Below, piece by piece: positions 1 through 6,193 of a stretch of 7,113 nucleotides of DNA (position 1 is the first letter of the stretch; every line of letters starts with the position of its first letter). Origin of the DNA: Chloroflexota bacterium (GTDB lineage: Bacteria > Chloroflexota > Ktedonobacteria > Ktedonobacterales > Ktedonobacteraceae); assembly GCA_005881995.1 (NCBI GenBank), contig VBHV01000248.1:1-7113 (forward strand). The letters are read 5' to 3'. The notes beneath the pieces are model-generated. The model had not been told where the DNA came from. It worked only from the letters and a program-made list of their open reading frames with translations, and made no database searches. The translations under genes were made by a program, and so were the position numbers.

Positions 1-13
1 TATTCTTTTTTAG

Positions 14-53
14 CATAAAGAGAGGACGCTACCAATGGCGTCCTCTCTTTATG
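14..53 (-). terminator. Perfect 16-bp hairpin just after queG, probable 3' end
   Basis: Positions 14-29 and 38-53 are perfect reverse complements (16 bp) around an 8-base loop. The stem begins one base after the queG stop codon (55-57), which suits a transcription terminator or 3'-end stabiliser for the leftward operon. It is not a textbook intrinsic terminator: on the minus strand the stem is followed by CTAAAAAAG, not by a T run. On the plus strand the T6 run lies before the stem, not after it. The stem is AT-rich at its base and GC-richer towards the loop. Confidence 0.55.
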
Positions 54-54
54 T

Positions 55-1278
55 CTATTCAAAATCTTCTAACGCACAACGAATCTCTTTCTGTGCCTCT
101 AAATCTTCCTCGTGCTCCAATGCATCCTCTAACGCCTGCTTCGCCTCCTCTCCCCCAATCCTCCCAAGCGCCCAGGCTGCATGGCCGCGCACCAATGGCT
201 CAACATCGTGTAGTGCTCCCACCAGCGCTGGAATGGCCTGTGGGTCGCCGATATTGCCGAGCGCGACACAAACGTTGCGCAAGAGTCCGCGTCGTTTGGT
301 GCGCCGGATAGGGCTTCGCCGGAAGCGCTCGCGAAACTGCTCTTCCGTTAAGGAAAGCAGGGGGATCAACGCCGGGCTGCTGCCGGTGTCTTCGCGTGGT
401 CGAAATTCCTGGCGCGGGTGAAACGATACAGGTTGCGCAGGAGGGCTGCTTATCCTGCCATCTTTCCTTAATCCCAGGCGGCGCTCGGCAACGATATTGA
501 CGGGACAGACCTGCTGGCAGATATCACATCCAAAAATCAGGTTGCCCATCAATGGGCGCAGTTCGAGTGGTATGCTGCCGCGCAGCTCGATGGTCAGAAA
601 CGAGATACAGCGTGTATTGTCCAGCACGTAAGGAGCGGGCAAGGCGCCTGTTGGGCAGGCATGCAGGCAGATTTCACAGCTACCACAGCTTGCCTTCGAA
701 GGCGCGTCGTAGCCACTTCCCTCTTCACCTCCCAGGGGAAGATTGGTTACGATCTCTGCCAGAAAAACCCACGATCCCCAGCCTTTCGTCAGGATGTTCG
801 TGTTTTTCCCATACCAGCCCAATCCTGCTCGTTGCGCTACTGCGCGGTCTACCATACGCCCCGTGTCCACAAAGAGGCGTGTCTCCACATTCTCGATCTC
901 GTTGCGTGCATAGTCGCGCAGCCACGTTGCGAATTGCTGTAGTTTTGGCTTGATGATCTCGTGATAGTCGTCACCCCAGGCGTAGCGGGAGATGCGCCCT
1001 CGCAGTGTCCCATCCTCTCGCTCGTCCGGTTGTTCGGTGAGGTAGAACATCGCCAGGGTGATGATGGACTGCGCCTCTGGTAAAAGCGCGTTTGGATGGC
1101 ACGATACCGAGGCACGCTCTTTTGTGAACCAGGGAAGACCATCCATGAGGCCCTGCGCGATGCGTTCTTTGATGACTTGCTCGGTCTCCGCGAATTCTTC
1201 CGCGCTGGTGATGCGCGCAATATCGAAGCCGAGCGAATAGGCATATTCTTTGATGGTAGTGGTGTTAATTCGTGACAT
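55..1278 (-). CDS. queG: Epoxyqueuosine reductase QueG
   Basis: QueG is the cobalamin- and iron-sulfur-dependent cytoplasmic enzyme that reduces epoxyqueuosine to queuosine at tRNA position 34. The 407-residue protein has the family's VDTG...AGLGW.GKN block (about 137-159). Asp138 probably matches the catalytic acid described in QueG structures. Eight cysteines fit two [4Fe-4S] clusters: C198, C201, C204, C208 (CGSCEICLHACPTGA), C224 (in RCISFLTIELRG) and C251, C254, C258 (CDICQQVCP). Residues about 335-407 form a HEAT-like region (ALGNIGD, ALGRIGG), as in many longer QueG proteins; the E. coli type is shorter. I chose the ATG at 1278 because the protein then begins like other QueG proteins and GGAG lies at 1281-1284, although the spacing of 2 bases is short. 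An in-frame TTG at 1323 would add 15 unrelated residues. The gene overlaps the upstream permease by 14 bases, so its translation is probably coupled. Confidence 0.95.
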   Translation of the reverse strand: MSRINTTTIKEYAYSLGFDIARITSAEEFAETEQVIKERIAQGLMDGLPWFTKERASVSCHPNALLPEAQSIITLAMFYLTEQPDEREDGTLRGRISRYAWGDDYHEIIKPKLQQFATWLRDYARNEIENVETRLFVDTGRMVDRAVAQRAGLGWYGKNTNILTKGWGSWVFLAEIVTNLPLGGEEGSGYDAPSKASCGSCEICLHACPTGALPAPYVLDNTRCISFLTIELRGSIPLELRPLMGNLIFGCDICQQVCPVNIVAERRLGLRKDGRISSPPAQPVSFHPRQEFRPREDTGSSPALIPLLSLTEEQFRERFRRSPIRRTKRRGLLRNVCVALGNIGDPQAIPALVGALHDVEPLVRGHAAWALGRIGGEEAKQALEDALEHEEDLEAQKEIRCALEDFE

Positions 1279-2356
1279 CTCTCCGCTTGTTGAGCCACCA
1301 TGCCAGGCCGATAAACAGCACAAAGTAACATGGAAGTACGATCAAGGCATGGATAGTGGACAGAGTTGGAGGGTTGTAACCAAAAAGATAGTGCGCCTGA
1401 TCTCCAAGCAAGGCCCCAAAGTTATTCCCAATAAAGTAATCCGGGATAGCCTTCAGGATATCTCCAAATGGCCCGCGGCTGAAATTGCTAATCAGCGACA
1501 GGACACTACCTAAGATTGGCTCAACGAAGAACCAGGTTAATGCTCCAACAATACCTGCCACTGTTGATCGCCCTAATACGCCAAAGAAGACTGCAATTGC
1601 CCCGTACATAAACCAGTTGAGCACGGCGATGAACAGGTATAGCAACGCATGTTCCACCCAGCCGGCGTTCAAAAAGTCGCCAGTCTGTGGGAAGCCGCTC
1701 ACCGGATTGAGCACCTGGCCTGTCAGGACACCGAGGATGACCATCATCAATATGCCGATCAAGACAGAGATGAAGGCCGCCCCGACTTTAGCAAGTAAAA
1801 ATTGTGTACGTGTTGGTCCGCGCGTGAAGAGCAGGCGCACAGTTCCGATGCTATATTCGCCTCCCACCATCGTGCCGATCAGGATGATAATTAAGACGGT
1901 ACAGGGTGTAAGGGCGAACTGTACAGCAACATTCAATGAAATGGGTAAGCGTAAAGGTGTGGATACGCTTTCCAGGGCGTCGTGCCGCAGTTGTTCTAAC
2001 TGGGCGGGCGAAGGCGTCGGGCAGTTTGTTGGCTGGCCAGGTCCAGGATTGCCGTTTGTAGGGGTTGCGCCCGGATTTGACAGCGTCTGGCATGGCGGCG
2101 CGAAACTTTCCGCGGGCGCATTCTGCGTTAAAAAGGTGCCAATCGAAATCAACAGGAACAGGATAATAGCTAATGCAGCGGCGATGCTCCCCAAGACCCT
2201 CGACATTCTACGGCGGCGCAGTTTGTATAGTTCCATCCCAATCAAACGCAGCATCACAGACAGGTAGTCTTGCCGCCCCATAACCACTGAACTGCTGCGT
2301 ACCGGGTGAGGTATCTCATTTTCCGCGCTCGTAGGCAAATCCGGCGAGATGTTCAT
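1265..2356 (-). CDS. ABC-2 type transporter permease
   Basis: This is the membrane subunit of an ABC exporter, 363 residues. A cytoplasmic N-terminus ends in a basic patch (KLRRRR, 45-50), followed by helix 1 (about 53-76). An outside loop (77-138) is rich in Pro, Gly and Asn and carries C89 and C112, which could form a disulfide. Further helices lie at about 140-164, 187-212, 235-258, 262-285 and 335-357. The stretch GGEYSIGTVRLLFTRGPTR (165-183) is the usual ABC-2 cytoplasmic segment after the second helix, thought to contact the ATPase. The start codon overlaps the ATPase stop as ATGA (2353-2356), with AGG-type Shine-Dalgarno bases just upstream inside the ATPase gene. Substrate is unknown. 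The pairing with a BcrA-like ATPase suggests peptide, antibiotic or lipid export, but nothing in the sequence fixes this. Confidence 0.9.
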   Translation of the reverse strand: MNISPDLPTSAENEIPHPVRSSSVVMGRQDYLSVMLRLIGMELYKLRRRRMSRVLGSIAAALAIILFLLISIGTFLTQNAPAESFAPPCQTLSNPGATPTNGNPGPGQPTNCPTPSPAQLEQLRHDALESVSTPLRLPISLNVAVQFALTPCTVLIIILIGTMVGGEYSIGTVRLLFTRGPTRTQFLLAKVGAAFISVLIGILMMVILGVLTGQVLNPVSGFPQTGDFLNAGWVEHALLYLFIAVLNWFMYGAIAVFFGVLGRSTVAGIVGALTWFFVEPILGSVLSLISNFSRGPFGDILKAIPDYFIGNNFGALLGDQAHYLFGYNPPTLSTIHALIVLPCYFVLFIGLAWWLNKRRDVTN

Positions 2357-3465
2357 TGAGAACCTGCCTTTCCATCATTGAATGGGTCGTAGGTGGGCGT
2401 CGCATTGATAGATGCGCCTGGTATGGTTGGAGCAATGGGTGGACTATCAGCCAGCCCGGCCATGCCGCGCCGCCCTCCGGCCACTGGAGCAGTCAATTGC
2501 AGGAAAACCTCTTCCAGGCTGCCCTCATATGGATGCAGTTCAGCAGCAAAGAGATCGTGGCTGGCAAGCAGCGCATTGATCTTCGCCGAATGCGCTTTCG
2601 GTGCATCTATACGCAGAGCCGGTTCCCCCTGCCGGTTCATTTCGATACGAAATGTGCTTATCCAGTCTGCACCCCGATCTTTGGCCTCGCGCAGCACATC
2701 AAAAGCCCTTTGCGTCTCCTCTGGTGTATTCAAGCGCACAAGTACCTGCTCGCTGCTGCGCATCAGCTCGTGAACATTTCCCTGTTTGATGAGGTTGCCC
2801 TTCTGGAGAATGGCCACGCGATTGCATACTTGCTGCACCTCGTTCAACAGGTGACTGGAGAGAAAGATGGTCTTTCCAAGCGCGGCCAGGCGATGGATTA
2901 GTTGGCGGATTTCAAACATACCTGCCGGGTCAAGCCCGTTGGTTGGCTCGTCTAACAGCACCAGTTCAGGATCGGCAAGCAGCGCAGCCGCGATACCCAG
3001 GCGCTGCTTCATGCCGAGGGAATATTTGCGATAGGCCGTTTTCGCCTGCGCGCGCAGTTCAACCAGCTCAAGCACCTCATCGATGCGCCGTCGATTGGCC
3101 TTGCCTGAACGCATGCCAGAGGCCGCAGCTACCGCGTGGAGGTTATCCATGCCCGAGAGAAACGGGTAAAAGACAGGAGTTTCAACAATGGCCCCGACTC
3201 GCTGGAGTATGGCGGGCAACTGATAGGTATTATCCATGCCGAAAATTACCACCCGGCCCGCAGTTGGACGGATCAGTCCGAGCAGCATGCGAATGGTCGT
3301 GGTCTTGCCGGACCCATTTGGGCCAAGAAAGCCAAAAACATCACCACGCATCACCTCAAGATGCAGGTCATTGACTGCAACTAGTTTGCCGAACGCCTTG
3401 GTCAGCCTGCTGGTGCTAATGACACTACTGGATTGAAGCCCAGATTCAATATGCTGGTTCAACAT
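2353..3465 (-). CDS. ABC transporter ATP-binding protein (BcrA/CcmA-like)
   Basis: This 370-residue ATPase should drive the permease encoded just downstream. The nucleotide-binding domain (about 15-240) shows Walker A GPNGSGKT (48-55), signature YSLGMKQRLG (148-157), Walker B LVLLDE (168-173), D-loop NGLDP (176-180) and switch histidine H205. The Q-loop region reads VGAIVETPVFYPFLSG, the form seen in BcrA-type drug and lantibiotic exporters, with Glu where many ABC proteins have Gln. Residues about 245-325 form the accessory C-terminal domain common in this group (ends EGSLEEVFLQLT). A further tail of about 43 residues (328-370), rich in Gly, Ala and Pro, is longer than I expect for the family. 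The ATG at 3465 is supported by AAAGGTGG at 3469-3476. It is first gene of the leftward operon, with a promoter candidate at 3521-3549. Confidence 0.93.
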   Translation of the reverse strand: MLNQHIESGLQSSSVISTSRLTKAFGKLVAVNDLHLEVMRGDVFGFLGPNGSGKTTTIRMLLGLIRPTAGRVVIFGMDNTYQLPAILQRVGAIVETPVFYPFLSGMDNLHAVAAASGMRSGKANRRRIDEVLELVELRAQAKTAYRKYSLGMKQRLGIAAALLADPELVLLDEPTNGLDPAGMFEIRQLIHRLAALGKTIFLSSHLLNEVQQVCNRVAILQKGNLIKQGNVHELMRSSEQVLVRLNTPEETQRAFDVLREAKDRGADWISTFRIEMNRQGEPALRIDAPKAHSAKINALLASHDLFAAELHPYEGSLEEVFLQLTAPVAGGRRGMAGLADSPPIAPTIPGASINATPTYDPFNDGKAGSQ

Positions 3466-3520
3466 CTGCCACCTTTCAAGAAAATGTAGATTCCCTTACC
3501 GCCGTCCACGAACCCCACCA

Positions 3521-3549
3521 ATTATTGCACGGTTTACCGTTAAAGGCAA
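3521..3549 (-). promoter_or_regulatory. Promoter candidate for the ABC-queG operon
   Basis: Read on the minus strand: -35 TTGCCT (3549-3544, 4/6 to consensus), 17-bp spacer, extended -10 TGC-AATAAT (AATAAT at 3526-3521, 5/6). The predicted start near 3514 leaves a leader of roughly 50 bases before the ATPase ATG at 3465. This assumes a housekeeping sigma factor with near-standard specificity. Confidence 0.55.
3529..3540. promoter_or_regulatory. Palindromic operator candidate inside the promoter spacer
   Basis: ACGGT-TT-ACCGT is a perfect 5-bp inverted repeat around 2 bases. It lies wholly between the -35 and -10 boxes of the leftward promoter candidate, where a dimeric regulator would block or remodel polymerase binding. 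No regulator gene is present in the window. The short length means chance cannot be excluded. Confidence 0.4.
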
Positions 3550-3569
3550 GTTCAACAGCAGATATATAC

Positions 3570-3598
3570 TCGACAGGGTACCGGATGTATGCTAGAAT
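3570..3598 (+). promoter_or_regulatory. Promoter candidate for the FHA gene set
   Basis: -35 TCGACA (3570-3575, 5/6), 17-bp spacer, extended -10 TGC-TAGAAT (TAGAAT at 3593-3598, 5/6). Start is predicted near 3605, giving a leader of about 165 bases before the first FHA gene. Its -35 box is separated by 20 bp (3550-3569) from that of the leftward promoter, a back-to-back arrangement that would allow shared control. Confidence 0.55.
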
Positions 3599-3604
3599 GC
3601 ACTT

Positions 3605-3769
3605 GAGTATAGTCGCGAAATTCTGCCGTTCCCTCTTTTGTAGTAGGCACCTATCCATCCTACCAACACTATGAGGTCTTGATAATGCAGGCTAACAAAT
3701 GACCTGTTTCTTTTGTTACCAGGCATGATCGGGTTTCTGTGAGTCAGGATGCAAGGTGTAGGAGTAATG
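3605..3769 (+). other. Long 5' leader of the first FHA gene
   Basis: If transcription starts near 3605, the leader is about 165 bases with no convincing small gene. It contains a 7-bp AT-rich inverted repeat, TAACAAA (3693-3699) with TTTGTTA (3712-3718), around a 12-base loop. I do not recognise a riboswitch or other known RNA element. The remaining part of the 3466-3769 intergenic region is taken up by the two promoter candidates. Confidence 0.3.
3761..3764 (+). promoter_or_regulatory. Ribosome binding site that sets the first FHA gene's start
   Basis: GGAG lies 5 bases before the ATG at 3770, and only 2 bases before the adjacent in-frame ATG at 3767. The upstream in-frame ATG at 3749 precedes this site. 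Starting at 3770 gives MEA...GRT, matching the N-termini of both downstream paralogues. Confidence 0.7.
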
Positions 3770-4711
3770 ATGGAAGCAGTATTGCATGGGCCACTGGGGC
3801 GCACTGTGCTGGGACCAGAAGAACTAACTATTGGCTATGATCCAGATAATCGATTGATTGTCACCGACATCAAAACGGCTGCCCATCACGCGCTCATACG
3901 ACCTGATGAAACTGGATATGCGATTGTTGATCTGGGAAGCGCGTATGGCACACGTCTGAATGGCCAGTGGCTGAGTCCTAACGTTGCGCACTCACTTCAA
4001 CCAGGCGATACAATCCAGATTGGCGATACCAGTTTTATCTATGACATCTCCTCCTTGCCGTCCGCGGTGGTTGATGCTCGCGTTAATGGCGCGCAAGCAC
4101 CGGTGGATATGGTTGCTGCCGGTGCACCGGCCAACTCTACCGCCGATACAGGCTATGGGCCGGTCGGATTTCTGGTTTCTCAGCCCACGATCCAGGTGGT
4201 CGCCTCCTCACCTGCTGTGCCTCAGCAACTCCCCTATACACCCCAGCCCTGGGTAAGTGGTGGTATGACTGAGTATCCACCACAGGTGCAATTGTGGCAG
4301 AAGGACCGTCGAAGGGCAGTGATCTCCCTGGGCGTTTTGCTTGCTGTCCTTGTTGTCGGCGTCGCACTTGGTGCAGTGCTGAACCGTTCCACGCCTGATA
4401 AAACGCTCGATACCTTTTGCAGCGCGTTCTTAGCGAATAATGGGCAACTGGCGTATAACCAGCTCTCGGATAAACTGCAGAAGCAATTTGGAGCGCAACT
4501 CTTTATAGGCACAATTTCAACTACGAAAGTGACCTCGTGTACACATTCGCCCGTGGTCGTCAACGGCTCTACCGCTAAGGCTACTATTACTCTAGTGTTG
4601 GCTCAAACGCCGACATCGCCTGGTAGCACGGGTAGCGCTACCAGTTTAACTAGCGTCACATTAATACAGGATGCCAACGGCGCCTGGAAGATCGATAATC
4701 TGCAGGGGTAG
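3770..4711 (+). CDS. Membrane-anchored FHA-like protein, copy 1 (degenerate phospho-binding site)
   Basis: The protein has 313 residues. An FHA fold (about 1-93) is followed by a linker (94-177), basic patch KDRRR (178-182), one membrane helix (183-204), the motif NRSTPDKT (205-212) and one NTF2/DUF4878-like module to the end (WKIDNLQG). The basic patch before the helix predicts FHA inside and C-terminal module outside. C217 and C257 could form a disulfide. FHA domains usually bind phosphothreonine, but here the key positions are changed: Y23 for Arg after Gly22, A37 for Ser, A58-Y59 for Thr-Asn. Phosphopeptide binding is therefore doubtful. The external module carries a Thr/Ser/Gly-rich insertion (about 285-298). 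Copy 2 starts 49 bases downstream with no obvious promoter between, so the two are probably cotranscribed. Domain naming of the external part rests on pattern only. Confidence 0.85.
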   Translation: MEAVLHGPLGRTVLGPEELTIGYDPDNRLIVTDIKTAAHHALIRPDETGYAIVDLGSAYGTRLNGQWLSPNVAHSLQPGDTIQIGDTSFIYDISSLPSAVVDARVNGAQAPVDMVAAGAPANSTADTGYGPVGFLVSQPTIQVVASSPAVPQQLPYTPQPWVSGGMTEYPPQVQLWQKDRRRAVISLGVLLAVLVVGVALGAVLNRSTPDKTLDTFCSAFLANNGQLAYNQLSDKLQKQFGAQLFIGTISTTKVTSCTHSPVVVNGSTAKATITLVLAQTPTSPGSTGSATSLTSVTLIQDANGAWKIDNLQG

Positions 4712-4760
4712 CAATCTAGTCCGAAGACAAACGGATAACTTTTCACTGGAGGTATAGACT

Positions 4761-6041
4761 ATGGAAGCGGCATTGAGCGGGCCCATGGGAAGAACTGTAA
4801 TCGAGTCGGCAATATTTACCATTGGGAGTAGCCCGGATAATTCACTGGTGTTGAACGATGTCAAAGTCTCGGCGCATCATGCTGAAATTCGGCAGGAGGA
4901 CCAGAGTTATACTATTACTGATCTAGGCAGTACGCATGGCGTCTATGTCAATGAGCAACGCCTCGACTGGAATACACCGCACCAACTCGCTCCCGGTAAC
5001 TCTATTACCCTTGGGGATACAACCCTGAGGTTTGAAGAAAATGACGCACCGCAGTATGCTCAGGCCCCCAACCGGAACTCCGACGAGGCCACCGAGAACT
5101 CTGCCTCCAATCCTACCCTCGCAGATATTCCTCCTTCGCATAGCGCTTATGGTGTAGTTCTCCCATTTCCCCCAGGCTCGCAGCCACCTCCGGGAACGAA
5201 TCCCGCTTACTCTTCGCCGCAGTCCTATATGCCGCCATCGCAGTTTCAGCAGCAATCCTATATGCCGCAGTATGCGCAACAGCCTTATATACCCCCCGGT
5301 TATCCCGGCTACTACCCAGGATATCCTGGCTCTATGCCCGGCTATGCTCCACCTGCCCAGCCTGCCCGGCGCGCAACACGCCGCATGCTCTGGATTATTG
5401 TCAGCGCGCTCCTCATTGTTGGTATCGTTGGTGGAGCAGCTTATATATTTTTCACACGCTCAACTCCGGAGAAAACGAGCAGTGCCTTTTGCGACTCATT
5501 GCTGGGACAAAATTATCAGGGTGCGTATGACCAGCTCTCATCTTCATTGCAAAGCATAGTGGCAGAGCCGCAGTTCGCGGGCGATATCAAGGCGCAGGGG
5601 CGCATCACTGCCTGCGCACTTCAGACTACTTCGGTCACCGGAAATTCAGCAACCGCCAATATGACCGAGATGTCAAGCGGACAAACCTTCACCGGCTCTA
5701 TCGCGCTTGATCAGGAGAATAATACCTGGAAAATCAGAAATTTGCTCACGACTCCATCTTTAACGCTGACGCGCTTCTGCAACGCTTTGCGAGGTGGGGA
5801 TTTCCAGACGGCATATAATCAATTGTCGAGTACGTACCAACAGGCGCATACAGAGGCGGAATTTGCGCAATCGTTTCTGGGAGTGACCTGCACATTTAAC
5901 TCGGTAAACACATCTGGCCTGACTGCTACCGCCAATGTCTCGTTTACCGATGCGACAGGCACGACAACATCCGTGCCTGTCGCCCTTAGCCAGGACCTGA
6001 ATCCTAAAAGTGATGGCGATTGGAAGATTAATGGCAGATAG
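4761..6041 (+). CDS. Membrane-anchored FHA-like protein, copy 2 (two external modules)
   Basis: The protein has 426 residues and starts at an ATG 8 bases after GGAGG (4748-4752). It has an FHA domain (1-93), a Pro/Gln/Tyr-rich linker (about 96-205, with PGYPGYYPGYPG), a basic patch (RRATRR), one helix (209-231), TRSTPEKT (232-239), and then two tandem NTF2/DUF4878-like modules (about 239-330 and 335-426). Each module has xFC near its start, an AY.QLS helix and a late WKI motif (TWKIRN, DWKING). Cysteine pairs are C244/C285 and C340/C377. In the FHA domain S37, H40 and T58 are kept, but Arg is replaced by S23 and Asn by H59 (STHGV), so phosphothreonine binding may be weakened or altered. Predicted topology is FHA in the cytoplasm, modules outside. 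The ligand of the modules is unknown. Confidence 0.87.
   Translation: MEAALSGPMGRTVIESAIFTIGSSPDNSLVLNDVKVSAHHAEIRQEDQSYTITDLGSTHGVYVNEQRLDWNTPHQLAPGNSITLGDTTLRFEENDAPQYAQAPNRNSDEATENSASNPTLADIPPSHSAYGVVLPFPPGSQPPPGTNPAYSSPQSYMPPSQFQQQSYMPQYAQQPYIPPGYPGYYPGYPGSMPGYAPPAQPARRATRRMLWIIVSALLIVGIVGGAAYIFFTRSTPEKTSSAFCDSLLGQNYQGAYDQLSSSLQSIVAEPQFAGDIKAQGRITACALQTTSVTGNSATANMTEMSSGQTFTGSIALDQENNTWKIRNLLTTPSLTLTRFCNALRGGDFQTAYNQLSSTYQQAHTEAEFAQSFLGVTCTFNSVNTSGLTATANVSFTDATGTTTSVPVALSQDLNPKSDGDWKINGR
5223..5268 (+). repeat. Short direct repeat in the copy 2 linker
   Basis: TCCTATATGCCGC occurs at 5223-5235 and 5256-5268, 33 bases (11 codons) apart and in frame, encoding SYMPP and SYMPQ. It reflects in-frame expansion of the low-complexity linker. 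Confidence 0.7.
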
Positions 6042-6193
6042 CCGGCATACCTGCAAGGTGTGAGGAATTCAGCATCCTTGCTGTGGCATGCTTCTCAGAC
6101 AAAGAGTAACCGGCATGATACACTACATATAACAGGACGAACCAGTTTGACCTGGTTGTCAACTATAACGTAGTAGCATCAAAGGAGCATCGT
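6042..6193 (+). other. 152-bp gap between FHA copies 2 and 3, with an imperfect hairpin
   Basis: No gene is visible here. Positions 6136-6145 and 6152-6160 pair as GAC(G)AACCAG with CTGGTTGTC, a 9-bp stem with one bulge and a 6-base loop. No T run follows, so it is not a clear terminator. TATAAC occurs at 6128-6133 and 6164-6169, each a plausible -10 box, but neither has a good -35 at the right distance. A weaker pairing is GCAAGG (6053-6058) with CCTTGC (6076-6081). Copy 3 may have its own control, or the gap may act on mRNA processing. Confidence 0.3.

Noticed and set aside
1485..2267. 260-residue plus-strand open frame
   Set aside because: It lies entirely opposite the well-supported permease gene, has no recognisable domain, and fits a shadow frame of hydrophobic-helix codons.
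2356..2901. 181-residue plus-strand open frame
   Set aside because: It is antisense to the ABC ATPase, with no domain and no clear ribosome site; a shadow frame.
3679..3707. TTGATA / GATAAT as promoter boxes for the first FHA gene
   Set aside because: TTGATA has no -10 at 16-18 bp, and GATAAT has no -35 at 17 bp; the 3570-3598 candidate is much better.
3476..3804. Two short minus-strand open frames (60 and 70 residues) in and around the divergent intergenic region
   Set aside because: They overlap both promoter candidates and the start of the first FHA gene, have no recognisable family features, and lack supporting context.
4712..4760. Possible terminator or promoter between FHA copies 1 and 2
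   Set aside because: The 49 bases hold a clear Shine-Dalgarno sequence but no hairpin with a T run and no -35/-10 pair.
6147..6169. TTGACC followed by TATAAC as a promoter for copy 3
   Set aside because: Spacing is only 11 bp, too short for a normal sigma-70-type promoter.
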